A stretch of 51,126 bases of DNA from Chloroflexota bacterium (GCA_030744875.1 JASLPR010000032.1:1-51126); one strand, 5' to 3'; counted from the first letter of the stretch, positions 25,285-34,048 are shown. Program-made: numbers and translations. Notes: generated by a model from the letters alone, not told the origin.

Positions 25285-26055
25285 CTACCAGATGGTGAAT
25301 CCGCCGTCGACGATGAGGTCACAGCCGGTGACGAAGTTGGAGGTTTCGGAGGCCAGGAAGATCAACGCGCCCTGCAGGTCCTCGACCTTGCCCAGACGGC
25401 CAACCGGGGTGTCGCGCAGCCAGGTGGGGTGCATTTTGGCAATCTCGGGGGTGTCGGCCATGTCGGTGCGGATGTAGCCAGGGCTGATCGAGTTGACATA
25501 AATACCATCGGCGGCCCACTCGGCGGCGAGCGATTTGGTCAGATGAATCAAACCGGCCTTGGACGTGTTGTAGTGGGTCTGGTCCTGCGGGCGGTTGATG
25601 ATGCTGCCGGAGATGGAGGCGTTGTTGATGATCTTGCCGTAGCTGTTGGGGCGCATCACGCGGGCCTGGGCCAGCGAGCAGAGGTAGGGGCCTTTGAGAT
25701 TGGTGTCGATGACCCGGTCCCACTCTTCTTCGCCCATTTCGTCGACGCTGACATGGGTGCAGACGCCGGCGTTGTTGACCCCGATGTCCAGTTTGCCCCA
25801 GGCACCGACGACGGTGTCGACCATGGCGTCGACTTCGGCTTTGACGCGGACGTCGGCGACGATGGCCAGGGACTTGCGGCCCAGGGCCTCGACTTCGGCG
25901 GCGACGGCTTCGATGGTGCTGGCGGTGCGGCCGGAGATGGCCACGTCGGCGCCGGCCTCGGCGAGGGCGATGGCGAAACCTTTGCCGATTCCGGTGCCGC
26001 CGCCGGTGACCAGGGCGGTCCGGCCTTCGAGTGAGAATCGTTCGAGAATGCCCAT
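25285..26055 (-). CDS. SDR family NAD(P)-dependent oxidoreductase
   Basis: Classical short-chain dehydrogenase of 256 aa. TGGGTGIG (18-25) binds the cofactor. NNAG, the catalytic Ser in NNASISGS, and YNTSK (Tyr-x-x-x-Lys) are all present. The C-terminal SPGYIRTDMAD and GCDLIVDGGFTIW match gluconate 5-dehydrogenase or 3-ketoacyl-reductase-like members. ATG at 26055 has GGGGGTCACGCC upstream. Upstream sequence in the same frame is shadow. Substrate probably a sugar or sugar acid, judged from neighbours. Confidence 0.9.
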   Translation of the reverse strand: MGILERFSLEGRTALVTGGGTGIGKGFAIALAEAGADVAISGRTASTIEAVAAEVEALGRKSLAIVADVRVKAEVDAMVDTVVGAWGKLDIGVNNAGVCTHVSVDEMGEEEWDRVIDTNLKGPYLCSLAQARVMRPNSYGKIINNASISGSIINRPQDQTHYNTSKAGLIHLTKSLAAEWAADGIYVNSISPGYIRTDMADTPEIAKMHPTWLRDTPVGRLGKVEDLQGALIFLASETSNFVTGCDLIVDGGFTIW

Positions 26056-26262
26056 GGCGTGACCCCCGGATGCTTGGCCGGCCGCGGGGCGCGATCGCCA
26101 CCCGGCGGCCGGCGGATTTGTGGGTTTTGATTTTGCGGCAGAATGCGGGCAAAGGCAAAGGTCGCTCCGCGACTCTTGTGCTGAACCGTTGACGACCGGG
26201 GCATGGGAGTGCGAGGGTGGCCGCTTCGGGGCTCCTGTTCGGCGAGTTGAAAGGACGTGAGG

Positions 26263-26673
26263 ATGAGCGCGACACTGATCCCCCGGCGCGCCGGGGCAGA
26301 GTTTGCCGCGCCGGACGAGATACCGGTACGGCCGTATGACCTGGGGCCGAACCGGAACATGGCGCTGGCGGGAGGGCGGATCGAACCGGGCGCGCGGTAT
26401 CGCGTGCACGCCCATCGCACGATCGAGCAGGTCACCTACGTGGTGGGTGGCGCGGTGGAAGTGTGGTCGTTCGACGCGGAGGCCGGGGAGGCCGGATCGG
26501 TGCGGGTGAGCGCGGGCGAGGCGGTGGTGACGCCGGCGGGCGAGTCGCTGGAGTTTCGCTGCGCTAGCGAGGTCGAGGCGCGGGTGATCTTCATTACGGC
26601 GCCGCCCTATCTGCCGGACAATTCGGATACGGTGGTGCTGGACGGGCACCGGGCGCTCGGCCCCGGGGATTAG
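26263..26673 (+). CDS. Cupin domain protein
   Basis: Small beta-barrel protein of 136 aa. Cupin motif 1 is YRVHAHRTIEQVTYVVGG (two His and a Glu for metal). Motif 2 is weaker (VTPAGESLEF, without the usual His). ATG at 26263 follows AAAGGA about 6-7 nt upstream. Its TAG overlaps the stop of a second cupin gene on the other strand. Possibly a sugar-binding or isomerase cupin; no specific role is assigned. Confidence 0.8.
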   Translation: MSATLIPRRAGAEFAAPDEIPVRPYDLGPNRNMALAGGRIEPGARYRVHAHRTIEQVTYVVGGAVEVWSFDAEAGEAGSVRVSAGEAVVTPAGESLEFRCASEVEARVIFITAPPYLPDNSDTVVLDGHRALGPGD

Positions 26674-26993
26674 TGCCGCGGCGGCGGGGCTATGACGACG
26701 AGGCAACGGAGGCGGGCGGCAGAGCGATTCGCCACGCCGTGGGCGATGCCGGCGGGGGCGTGGATGACATCGCCGGCGACCTGCTCGGACTCTTCGTCGC
26801 CCAGGGTGAAGACGCCGGCGCCGTCGAACACGTGGTAGATCTTGTCGGACTCTTGGTGAACGTGGACGCGCTGCTCCTGGCCGGGCTCCAGGCAGTAGAC
26901 GTCGCAGAATAGTTGATCGCTGGCGAAGAGCCCGTTCTTCTGCATCTTTTCCGGGGCGAAGGTCGAGGTTGCGTCGATGTTGGCGATGGGCAT
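26670..26993 (-). CDS. Cupin domain protein
   Basis: Single-domain cupin of 107 aa. Motif 1: QRVHVHQESDKIYHVFDGAG (His, His, Glu-equivalent). Motif 2: VIHAPAGIAHGV (Pro-Ala-Gly and the metal His). Both motifs are complete, unlike in the convergent cupin at 26263-26673. The two genes overlap tail to tail by four bases (TTAG), each stop using part of it. Function unknown; such proteins often bind sugars or act as dioxygenases. Confidence 0.85.
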   Translation of the reverse strand: MPIANIDATSTFAPEKMQKNGLFASDQLFCDVYCLEPGQEQRVHVHQESDKIYHVFDGAGVFTLGDEESEQVAGDVIHAPAGIAHGVANRSAARLRCLVVIAPPPRH

Positions 26994-27149
26994 GGGGCCT
27001 CCGGGGGTGGCTGGAAATGGGCCTGAGGCGATTCTAGGCAGGTGAGACGGTGCGCGAAAACCGAATCGGGCACGCGCCGATGAAGAAGGATGCGCTGCGC
27101 CGGCCGGAGGTAGATATAATTACGTTCAAATAACCGCGCAGGTGGCATA

Positions 27150-27632
27150 TTGGGTCGGGATACGAAACCAGAGGGAGATTTGGGCAGAATCGCGGCGACG
27201 GCGCCGGTTGAGCCGGCTGCGCGGGACGACGGAATCGACCTGTCCGAGGTGCGCCCGGCGGATTTGCGGATGGTGCGCCGGGTCTACGTCGCGCTGGGCA
27301 CGTTGCTGGTGGGGATCGGTGTGGTGGGGATCGTAGTGCCGGGTCTGCCGACGACGGTGTTCCTGCTGATGGCGGCGGCGCTGTACGCGCGGAGTTCGGA
27401 GCGGATGTACACGTGGCTGTTGCGGAATCGCTTTCTCGGTAGGTACATCCGCGACTGGCGCGATCATCGCAGCATCCCCCGCCGGACCAAGATAGTTATT
27501 GTTGCGGTGATGATGACGGCGGTGATGCTGTCGGCGGTTCTTGGGATCGACGCGCTGTGGTTGCAAGGGGTGGTCATAGGGGTGGGGCTGTTCGGTAGCT
27601 ACTGGGTGTGGTTCCGCATCAAGACGCGGTAG
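27150..27632 (+). CDS. DUF454 (YbaN-like) inner-membrane protein
   Basis: Protein of 160 aa. A 45-residue charged N-terminus precedes the DUF454 core: VALGTLLVGIGVVGIVVPGL, PTTVFLLMAAALYARSS, then RNRFLGRYIRDWRDHRSIP, all family hallmarks. Two more hydrophobic segments follow. TTG at 27150 has AGGTGG nearby upstream. The role of the family is unknown. It stands alone, convergent with the epimerase gene at 27641. Confidence 0.88.
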   Translation: MGRDTKPEGDLGRIAATAPVEPAARDDGIDLSEVRPADLRMVRRVYVALGTLLVGIGVVGIVVPGLPTTVFLLMAAALYARSSERMYTWLLRNRFLGRYIRDWRDHRSIPRRTKIVIVAVMMTAVMLSAVLGIDALWLQGVVIGVGLFGSYWVWFRIKTR

Positions 27633-27640
27633 GCGGCGAT

Positions 27641-28543
27641 CTAGAGCAGATCGCGAAGGGCGGGTTCGAGTTCGGGAAACTTGAACCGGTAGCCGGATTC
27701 GAGGGCTTTGCCGGCGGAGAGCCGAGGGGCGCGGATGACGCCCTCGGCGAACTCGCCGATCATGAGGCGCAGAGCGAATCCCGGCAGCGGCATGAAGGCC
27801 GGGCGGCGTAGGACACGGCCGAGGGACCGGGCGAAATCGCGCTGCCGGACCGGCTCCGGCGCGGCCAGGTTGAGGGGGCCGGTTAGGGCGTCGTTTTCCA
27901 GGCAGTGCAAGAGGAGCCCGGTGACGTCGTCTTCGTGGGTCCAGGACCACCACTGCCGCCCGCCGGCGATGGGCCCGCTGAGGCCGAAGCGGGCGGCCGG
28001 CAAGAGGGCCGGAAGCGCCCCTTCGCCGCCGAGGACCAGCGAAGTTCGGAGAAGCACGACGCGGATTCCGGCGGCGGCGGCCGGTGCGGTGGCGGCTTCC
28101 CACTCGATCCCGACGCGGGCCAGGAAGTCGGACCCGGGGGCGGCGTTCTCGGTCAGCAAGGCGTCGCCGGTTTCGAGTCCGTAATAGCCCATGGCGCTGC
28201 CGGAAACCAGGACTCCGGGCGGTGGATCGGCGGCCAGCAGCCCGGCGACCAGGTTGGCGGTACCGGTGACGCGGCTGTCGTGGATGGCCTGCTTTTTCGC
28301 TGGACTCCAGCGCCCGCGCACCGACTCGCCGGCCAGGTGGATGACGGCGTCGATGCCTTCGAGGGACTCGGGGGCCGGGGGGCCGGCGAGGGGCTGCCAG
28401 GGGAAGGATTGGGCGATGGCCGGATGCAGGCGGGGGTTGGCGGGATCGCTGGAGAGGGCGCCGACTTCGTGGCCGGTATTGATGAGGGCCGGGACGAGCC
28501 GGCGGCCCAGGTAGCCGGTGGCGCCGGTGAGGAGGACCTTCAA
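27641..28543 (-). CDS. TIGR01777-type NAD-dependent epimerase (YfcH-like)
   Basis: Extended-SDR protein of 300 aa. MKVLLTGATGYLGRRLVPAL is the cofactor-binding N-terminus (TGATGYLG). VIHLAGESVRGRWSPAKK and IHDSRVTGT are the family signature. SAMGYYG carries the catalytic Tyr. The C-terminal domain ends in YRFKFPELEPALRDLL, as in other members. Its biochemical role is unproven; plant and cyanobacterial relatives affect cell division. Next to endonuclease III on the same strand (15-bp gap), so probably co-transcribed. Confidence 0.92.
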   Translation of the reverse strand: MKVLLTGATGYLGRRLVPALINTGHEVGALSSDPANPRLHPAIAQSFPWQPLAGPPAPESLEGIDAVIHLAGESVRGRWSPAKKQAIHDSRVTGTANLVAGLLAADPPPGVLVSGSAMGYYGLETGDALLTENAAPGSDFLARVGIEWEAATAPAAAAGIRVVLLRTSLVLGGEGALPALLPAARFGLSGPIAGGRQWWSWTHEDDVTGLLLHCLENDALTGPLNLAAPEPVRQRDFARSLGRVLRRPAFMPLPGFALRLMIGEFAEGVIRAPRLSAGKALESGYRFKFPELEPALRDLL

Positions 28544-28558
28544 CGAACCGGGCCGAGG

Positions 28559-29272
28559 CTAGTCGGTGGCGGTGGAGGAGGGGCAGAGATCGCGCAATTG
28601 GCAGGCCGCGCAATCGGGCTTGCGGGCGTCGCAGACGCGGCGGCCGTGCCAGATCAGCGCGTGGCCGGTGAAGATCCACTCGTCCTGCTCGAGCAGGTCG
28701 ATCAGGGCCTTCTCGATCTTGCCGGGATCGGTCTCTTTGGTGAACCCGAGCCGCTGGCTGAGGCGGCCGATGTGGGTATCGACGACGACGCCGGAGGGGA
28801 TGCCGAAGGCGGTGCCGAGGACCACGTTGGCGGTCTTGCGGGCGACGCCGCGCAGGGTGATCAGCGCGTCGATGTCGCGGGGCAGGTCGCCGTCGAAGTC
28901 TTCGACGATGGCCGCGGCGGCCTCGCGGATGGCGCGGGCCTTGTTGCGAAAGAACCCTGTGCGACGAACCATCGCCTCCATCTCCTCCGGCCCGGCGGCG
29001 GCCATCGCCGCGATGGTCGGGTAGCGCGCGAAGAGCGCCGGGGTCTCCTGGTTGACGCGCTCGTCGGTGCACTGGGCGGACAGGATCGTGGCGACCAGTA
29101 GCTCCCAGGGAGAGGAGTAGGTGAGGGCGCAGTCGGCATCGGGGTAGTCGCGGTGCAGGCGCTCCACGATGGCGGCGACACGCGCGCGGCGCTTTGCTTT
29201 GGACTCGCGCCAGGAGCGGATCTTGAACTTGGCGGGCTTGCTTTTGCGGGCGGCTTTGCGGGGTGAGGCCAA
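28559..29272 (-). CDS. nth: Endonuclease III
   Basis: DNA glycosylase/AP lyase for oxidised pyrimidines, about 237 aa. The core starts at RARVAAIVERLHRDYP. LVATILSAQCTDERVN is the family N-terminal motif. LRGVARKTANVVLGTAFG is the helix-hairpin-helix with catalytic Lys. VVDTHIGRLSQRLG has the catalytic Asp. The C-terminal C-x6-C-x2-C-x5-C (CDARKPDCAACQLRDLC) binds the 4Fe-4S cluster. No ATG is in frame near the expected start; TTG at 29272 gives a basic leader (LASPRKAARKSKPAK). The exact start is uncertain. Divergent from the dehydrogenase at 29358. Confidence 0.93.
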   Translation of the reverse strand: MASPRKAARKSKPAKFKIRSWRESKAKRRARVAAIVERLHRDYPDADCALTYSSPWELLVATILSAQCTDERVNQETPALFARYPTIAAMAAAGPEEMEAMVRRTGFFRNKARAIREAAAAIVEDFDGDLPRDIDALITLRGVARKTANVVLGTAFGIPSGVVVDTHIGRLSQRLGFTKETDPGKIEKALIDLLEQDEWIFTGHALIWHGRRVCDARKPDCAACQLRDLCPSSTATD

Positions 29273-29357
29273 GGAGCGGACCTTTGCGATCGGGCTTAGC
29301 CCCGAGCATACTGCGAACCTGTTGCGGAGTTTGCGGCTAACGGATTGGCGGGTGGCT

Positions 29358-30371
29358 ATGCGGACGAAAGCGGTGGTCTTCACCGGGGTCGGCGAGGTGG
29401 AGGTGGGCGAGGTGAACGTGCCCCACCCGGGGGACGGCGAGGTGCTGGTGCGGACCACGCTGACCGGGATCAGCGTCGGTACCGACGGCTGGATGATCCG
29501 CGGGCTCTACGCCGGAGTGCGGGATCGCTACCCGATGATCTACGGCTACCAGCGGGTCGGGGTGGTGGAGGAGGTCGGGCCGGGGGCCGATTCACTGGAA
29601 GTGGGTGACCGCGTCTTTGTGGGCCTGAATCCGACCCGACTGGAGGACGGCGATCCACTGGGCCCGACGGCGCGCAACTACACCGGAATGGGCTGCCACG
29701 ACCACACCATGGTGACGAAGATCCCTGATGCGGTGGGCGATGTCGAGGCGAGTATGGGCGGGGTGACCTCGACCCCGATGGTGGGACGGAATCTGACAAA
29801 GCCGGAAGATGGCGACCTGGTGCTGGTGATCGGCCAGGGGATGATCGGACAGATGGCGGCGCAGCTTTATCGGGCGGCGGGGGCGCGGGTGATGACGGTG
29901 GACATCCTGGAGGGCCGGGTGGAGCTTTCGCGGAAGGTGAGCGCGGATATCGCGCTGAACGCCGGGTCGGAAGACGTGGTGCAGGCGGTGCATGCCGAGC
30001 AGGCCGCCGGGGCGGACATCGTGGTCGAGTGCACCGGGCGGAGCGAGTCGCTGCCGATGATGCTGGAAGCGGTGCGCGGCGCCTGCAACGATTCCGAAAA
30101 GCCGGGCAGGATCTGCCTGCAGGGCTATTTCGTCAATCCCATCGAGATCAATTTCGACGACGCCCACCATCGTCGCCTGACGATGACCTTCCCCTGCGGG
30201 TTCGACGTGGCCGGGACCCGCGAGGTGTTTGAGCTGCTGGCCGAAAGGAAGCTGAACGTGAAGGATCTGATCACCCACGACTGGCACGTGGACCAGGCGC
30301 CGGAGGCGTTTCAGCTGATGCTCGGGCGACCCGGTGAGGTGCTGGGGATGTATATGCGGTGGGGCGATTAG
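29358..30371 (+). CDS. Medium-chain dehydrogenase/reductase
   Basis: MDR-superfamily oxidoreductase of 337 aa. The N-terminal GroES-like domain has ISVGTDGWMIRG and YGYQRVGVVEEVGPGA, where zinc-dependent members have GHE; here it reads GYQ, so the catalytic zinc His and Glu are absent. The Rossmann motif VIGQGMIGQMAAQL follows. IVVECTGRSESLPMMLEAV is the usual substrate/cofactor segment. The architecture resembles BchC and zinc-independent sorbitol-dehydrogenase-like proteins. ATG at 29358 is preceded by GGGTGG. The lactonase gene starts 22 bp downstream. Probably a sugar dehydrogenase. Confidence 0.88.
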   Translation: MRTKAVVFTGVGEVEVGEVNVPHPGDGEVLVRTTLTGISVGTDGWMIRGLYAGVRDRYPMIYGYQRVGVVEEVGPGADSLEVGDRVFVGLNPTRLEDGDPLGPTARNYTGMGCHDHTMVTKIPDAVGDVEASMGGVTSTPMVGRNLTKPEDGDLVLVIGQGMIGQMAAQLYRAAGARVMTVDILEGRVELSRKVSADIALNAGSEDVVQAVHAEQAAGADIVVECTGRSESLPMMLEAVRGACNDSEKPGRICLQGYFVNPIEINFDDAHHRRLTMTFPCGFDVAGTREVFELLAERKLNVKDLITHDWHVDQAPEAFQLMLGRPGEVLGMYMRWGD

Positions 30372-30393
30372 TGACCCGTAGCGAGGCAAGCTC

Positions 30394-31263
30394 ATGAACT
30401 GGGAATTTGAGAAGGTTTCGGGGCCCTGGGGCTTCACCGAGGGGCCGCAGTGGACCGGGGCGGTGCTGCTGTTCGTGGACATGACAGCGCACCGGGTGAT
30501 GCGCTTCGACCCGGCCACCGGGGTGACCGATCGCTACTACGAGGGCACCAATGGCGGCAACGGCCTGCTGTGGACGGAGTTCGGCCAGCTCATCTGCTGT
30601 GAATCGGGAGCGCGGCGCATTTCGCTCATCGAAGCCACCGAAGGCCGCGCGGGCACCATCGTCGATAGCTTTGAGGGCAAGCGGCTGAACAGCCCGAACG
30701 ACATCGTGATGGACGGCGAGGGACGGCTGTGGTTCACGGACCCGCGCTATGGCCAGGACCGTAACGATATGGAACTGGACCACGAGTCGATCTACCGGTT
30801 GACGCCGCACGGTGACCACTCGCACATCGACCGCATGACCTTCGACACGACCCGGCCGAACGGGCTGGCCTTTTCTCCCGACGGCCGGACGCTTTACGTG
30901 GCGCAAAGCGACTACGGCGAGGGGCGCAAACGCGAGCTGCGGGCCTACCCGGTTGCGGACGACGGCTCGCTGGGTGAGCACCGGGTGTTGCACAACTTCG
31001 CCCCGGCGCGCGGTGCCGATGGGCTGAAAGTGAGCGCCGACGGACACATCATCGTGGCGGCCGGTTGGACGACCGACGGGCCCGGTCCGCTGGTCTACGT
31101 CTTCGCGGACTCCGGCCGGGTGGTGGCCACCCACCCGCTGGGCGGCGACTTCCCGACCAATCTCTGCTTTGGCGGCGACGACCTGACCGATCTCTACGTG
31201 ACCGGCGGCAGCGGCTGGCTGTATCGGGTGCGCGACTGCGGCTACCGTGGGGGCGACGCGTAG
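30394..31263 (+). CDS. SMP-30/gluconolactonase family protein
   Basis: Six-bladed propeller lactonase of 289 aa. Metal ligands are in place: Glu in FTEGPQW (residue about 14), Asn in LNSPNDIVMDGEG, and Asp in RGADGLKVSADG. RPNGLAFSPDGRTLYVAQS supplies the second conserved Asn. It hydrolyses aldonolactones, which fits the dehydrogenase immediately upstream: oxidation of a sugar to a lactone, then ring opening. No signal peptide, so cytoplasmic. Weak GAGG site before ATG. Confidence 0.92.
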   Translation: MNWEFEKVSGPWGFTEGPQWTGAVLLFVDMTAHRVMRFDPATGVTDRYYEGTNGGNGLLWTEFGQLICCESGARRISLIEATEGRAGTIVDSFEGKRLNSPNDIVMDGEGRLWFTDPRYGQDRNDMELDHESIYRLTPHGDHSHIDRMTFDTTRPNGLAFSPDGRTLYVAQSDYGEGRKRELRAYPVADDGSLGEHRVLHNFAPARGADGLKVSADGHIIVAAGWTTDGPGPLVYVFADSGRVVATHPLGGDFPTNLCFGGDDLTDLYVTGGSGWLYRVRDCGYRGGDA

Positions 31264-31328
31264 CCGGACGGGCCGGCGCCAGGGCCAAACAGGGGAATTG
31301 ATGTTCAGGCGGGCGGCGTTTAGGTATG

Positions 31329-31350
31329 GTATTGCACCGTTGTGCAATAC
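31329..31350. promoter_or_regulatory. Perfect inverted repeat in the tupA promoter region
   Basis: GTATTGCAC (31329-31337), loop CGTT, GTGCAATAC (31342-31350): perfect 9-bp arms, 23 bp upstream of the tupA ATG. AGGAG follows at 31353. It is a likely dimeric-regulator operator, possibly tungstate responsive; an RNA hairpin in the leader is the alternative. Confidence 0.6.
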
Positions 31351-31372
31351 GTAGGAGCTTGCCTGAGCGTAT

Positions 31373-32194
31373 ATGAAACCGGTGATCGGCCTGTTGCTGA
31401 GCGTGCTGGCGGCGCTGCTGCTGGCCGGCTGTGAGCCGGCGAACAAGCTGGTGATCCTGGCGACGACCACCAGCACCGATAACAGCGGCCTGCTGGACGA
31501 GCTGGTGCCGCTGTTCCACGACCAGACCGGATATGAGGTGAAGGTGGTGGCGGTGGGGTCCGGGGCGGCGCTGCGGATGGGTGAGCGTGGCGACGCCGAC
31601 GTGCTGCTGGCCCACTCGCCGGCGGCGGAGGAAGAGTTCATGGCCGGCGGCTATGGCCGCAGCCGCCGCCGAGTGATGCACAACGATTTCGTGATCGTAG
31701 GGCCGCGATCGGACCCGGCGGGAGTAGGTGGGACGGCGGACGCGACGGCGGCGCTGGCGGCGGTGGCGGCGACGGAGTCGTTGTTCGTCAGCCGGGGGGA
31801 CGACTCGGGGACCCACGCCCGGGAGCGTGCGCTCTGGGAAGCGATCGGCGGAATACCGGTGAACGGCTGGCACCAGGAGACCGGCCAGGGCATGGGCGCG
31901 ACACTGACGGTGGCCTCGCAGAAGGCCGGCTATGCGCTGACCGACCGGGCGACGTTCCTGGCGCTGGCGGGCACGCTGGACCTGGAGATCCTGGTGGAGG
32001 GCGGCGCGCGCCTGCTGAACGTCTATCACGTGATCGAAGTTGTGGCTGGGGACGGCGTCCGACTGAACGAAAAGGGCGCGGCGGCGTTTTCCGACTTCCT
32101 GCTGCAGGAAACTACCCAGCGACGAATCGCAGCATTTGGACTGGGGGAGTACCACCAGCCGCTATTCTTTCCCGATGCCTGCCCGGATTGTTGA
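31373..32194 (+). CDS. tupA: Tungstate ABC transporter, substrate-binding lipoprotein
   Basis: Periplasmic binding lipoprotein of 273 aa. The signal peptide ends in the lipobox LLAGC (Cys20). LATTTSTDNSGLLDELVPLF is the TupA anion-binding signature, where the TTTS segment binds the oxyanion. SRGDDSGTHARE and YALTDRATFLAL are the other two family motifs. High-affinity tungstate (or molybdate) capture for the permease and ATPase encoded next. A perfect inverted repeat lies just upstream. The gap to tupB is about 40 bp. Confidence 0.93.
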   Translation: MKPVIGLLLSVLAALLLAGCEPANKLVILATTTSTDNSGLLDELVPLFHDQTGYEVKVVAVGSGAALRMGERGDADVLLAHSPAAEEEFMAGGYGRSRRRVMHNDFVIVGPRSDPAGVGGTADATAALAAVAATESLFVSRGDDSGTHARERALWEAIGGIPVNGWHQETGQGMGATLTVASQKAGYALTDRATFLALAGTLDLEILVEGGARLLNVYHVIEVVAGDGVRLNEKGAAAFSDFLLQETTQRRIAAFGLGEYHQPLFFPDACPDC

Positions 32195-32234
32195 TGTGCG
32201 CCCGGCTCCGGCCGGGCGAGGAGGCTAGCCCGAC

Positions 32235-32939
32235 GTGGAATTGCTGTTTGACGGCCTGACGGAGGCCTGGCGGCTGCTGACGAGTTTCGACCCGGAGGTG
32301 GTGCGGATCGCCCTGCTGACGATCGAGGTCTCGGGTTTGGCGACGCTGCTGGCGCTGGCGATCGGAGTGCCGCTGGGAACCTGGCTGGCGTTTGGCCGCT
32401 TTCGCGGGCGGCGGGCGGCGGTGGGCGCGGTGAACGCTGGCATGGGGATGCCGCCGGTGGTGGTGGGGCTGATCGTCTCCATCCTGCTGTGGCGCAGCGG
32501 GGTGCTGGGCGTGCTGGGATTGATCTACACGCCCGTGGCGATGATCCTGGCGCAGGTGGTGATCGCCCTGCCGGTGGTGGTCGGGCTGACCGTGGCCGCC
32601 ATGCAACAGATCGACCCGGCCCTGCGCCTGCAGATACGCGCCCTGGGCGCGTCGCGCTGGCAGTCGCTGCTCCTGCTGATGCAGGAGGCCAAGCTGGCGC
32701 TGCTGGCGGCGGCGATGGCCGGATTCGGGGCCGCGATCTCTGAAGTCGGGGCTTCGATGATGGTCGGCGGCAACATCGCCGGCCACACCCGGGTGCTGAC
32801 CACCGCGACCGTCCTTGAGGTCAACAAGGGCAAGTTTGAAATGGCGATCGCCCTCTCTGTGGTCCTCGTACTGATAATCGTGATCGTGAACGTGATCCTG
32901 ACGCGATCCCAGCAACGGGCGTTCCGCCGAATTGGCTGA
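32235..32939 (+). CDS. tupB: Tungstate ABC transporter, permease
   Basis: Permease of 234 aa with about five to six membrane helices. The EAA-like loop reads LRLQIRALGASRWQSLLLL, with the conserved Gly contacting the ATPase. NAGMGMPPVVVGL is characteristic of TupB/WtpB permeases. GTG at 32235 has GAGGCTAG upstream. It overlaps the tupC start by eight bases, so translation is coupled. Inner membrane. Confidence 0.92.
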   Translation: MELLFDGLTEAWRLLTSFDPEVVRIALLTIEVSGLATLLALAIGVPLGTWLAFGRFRGRRAAVGAVNAGMGMPPVVVGLIVSILLWRSGVLGVLGLIYTPVAMILAQVVIALPVVVGLTVAAMQQIDPALRLQIRALGASRWQSLLLLMQEAKLALLAAAMAGFGAAISEVGASMMVGGNIAGHTRVLTTATVLEVNKGKFEMAIALSVVLVLIIVIVNVILTRSQQRAFRRIG

Positions 32940-34017
32940 CCCGCAGGTCGCCGAGGGCCGGGACCTGCGGGTCGAGTTCGACGGGAAGCTGGCGCTGGAC
33001 GTGGCGGCGATCCGCCTGGAGCCGGGGCGGGTGTTCACCGTGATGGGCCCCAACGGTTCCGGCAAGAGCACCCTGGCGCAGGTGCTGGCTCTATTGCGCG
33101 AGCCGCAGTCCGGCGAACTGCGGCTGTTCGGCCAGGACATCACCGGCGCGACCGACCGCAAGGCGCTGCGCCGCCGAATGGGCACCGTGTTCCAGGCGCC
33201 GCTGCTGCTGCACGGCACCGTGCGCAAGAACGTGCTGTCGGGACTGAAGATCCGCGGCGTGGACCGCAAGGAGGCCGAGCGCCGGGCCCATGAGTGGATG
33301 GAGCGCCTGCGGATCATCGACTTGGCCGAGCAGGCGGTGCACACTCTGTCGGCGGGCGAGGCGCAGCGCACCAGCCTGGCCCGGGCGTTCGTGCTGGAGC
33401 CGGAGCTGCTACTCCTGGACGAGCCTTTCTCGGCGCTGGATATCCCGACCCGCGAGCAGCTGCTGCGCGAGACCGCCGCAATCATCCACGAGACCGCCGG
33501 GACGACTCTCTTCGTGACACACGACCGCATCGAAGCGCTGACGATCAGCCACGAACTGGCGGTGATGATCGACGGCCGGATCGCCGAGCAAGGGCCGCCG
33601 GGGAAGATCTTTGGGCAACCGACCGACGCCCGGGTCGCCGACTTCGTGGGCGTCGAGAACGTGATCTCGGCGCAGGTGGTCGAGTCGCGCAACGGCGTAG
33701 CCTTCGTGCGCGCCGGCGACTGCCAGGTGCAGGTGGTGGATGACACGCCGGTGGGGACCGCCGTGCACCTCTGCATGCGCCCGGAAGACGTGGCGCTGGC
33801 GAAGTCGGCCGGGACCAACACCAGCGTGCGCAACGCCTTTGCCGGGACCATCGCCGCCGTGGCGCCGCACGGCTCGCAGGTGCGGGTGGAGGTGGACTGC
33901 GGCTTCCGGGTGGTGGCCTACATCACCCGGCTCTCAACCGACGAACTGGGGCTTCAGCCGGGGGTGGAAGTGGTGGCGTCGTTCAAGGCCAGCGCCGCGC
34001 ACCTTATCGAGCGCTAG
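32932..34017 (+). CDS. tupC: Tungstate ABC transporter, ATP-binding protein
   Basis: ABC ATPase of 361 aa. Walker A GPNGSGKST is at about 42-50. The signature LSAGEAQRTSLARA differs from LSGG by Ala at the third position. Walker B LLLLDEPFSALD and switch His (FVTHD) follow. The C-terminal extension (from about 240) holds TOBE/Mop-like beta repeats, as in ModC, and may sense the anion. TTG at 32932 overlaps tupB. A short terminator hairpin follows the stop codon. Confidence 0.93.
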   Translation: MADPQVAEGRDLRVEFDGKLALDVAAIRLEPGRVFTVMGPNGSGKSTLAQVLALLREPQSGELRLFGQDITGATDRKALRRRMGTVFQAPLLLHGTVRKNVLSGLKIRGVDRKEAERRAHEWMERLRIIDLAEQAVHTLSAGEAQRTSLARAFVLEPELLLLDEPFSALDIPTREQLLRETAAIIHETAGTTLFVTHDRIEALTISHELAVMIDGRIAEQGPPGKIFGQPTDARVADFVGVENVISAQVVESRNGVAFVRAGDCQVQVVDDTPVGTAVHLCMRPEDVALAKSAGTNTSVRNAFAGTIAAVAPHGSQVRVEVDCGFRVVAYITRLSTDELGLQPGVEVVASFKASAAHLIER

Positions 34018-34029
34018 CGCAGCCACAGA

Positions 34030-34048
34030 CAGCCCCCGGCTGCTTTTT
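34030..34048 (+). terminator. Rho-independent terminator after tupABC
   Basis: CAGCC, loop CCC, GGCTG, then C and five T (34044-34048). A slightly longer alternative stem uses GCAGCC at 34019-34024. It lies 13 bp after the tupC stop. Confidence 0.55.

Noticed and set aside
27126-29309. A 727-codon open frame on the minus strand across the epimerase and endonuclease III genes
   Set aside because: Arg/Pro/His-rich low-complexity product, fully explained as a shadow frame of two well-conserved genes in GC-rich DNA.
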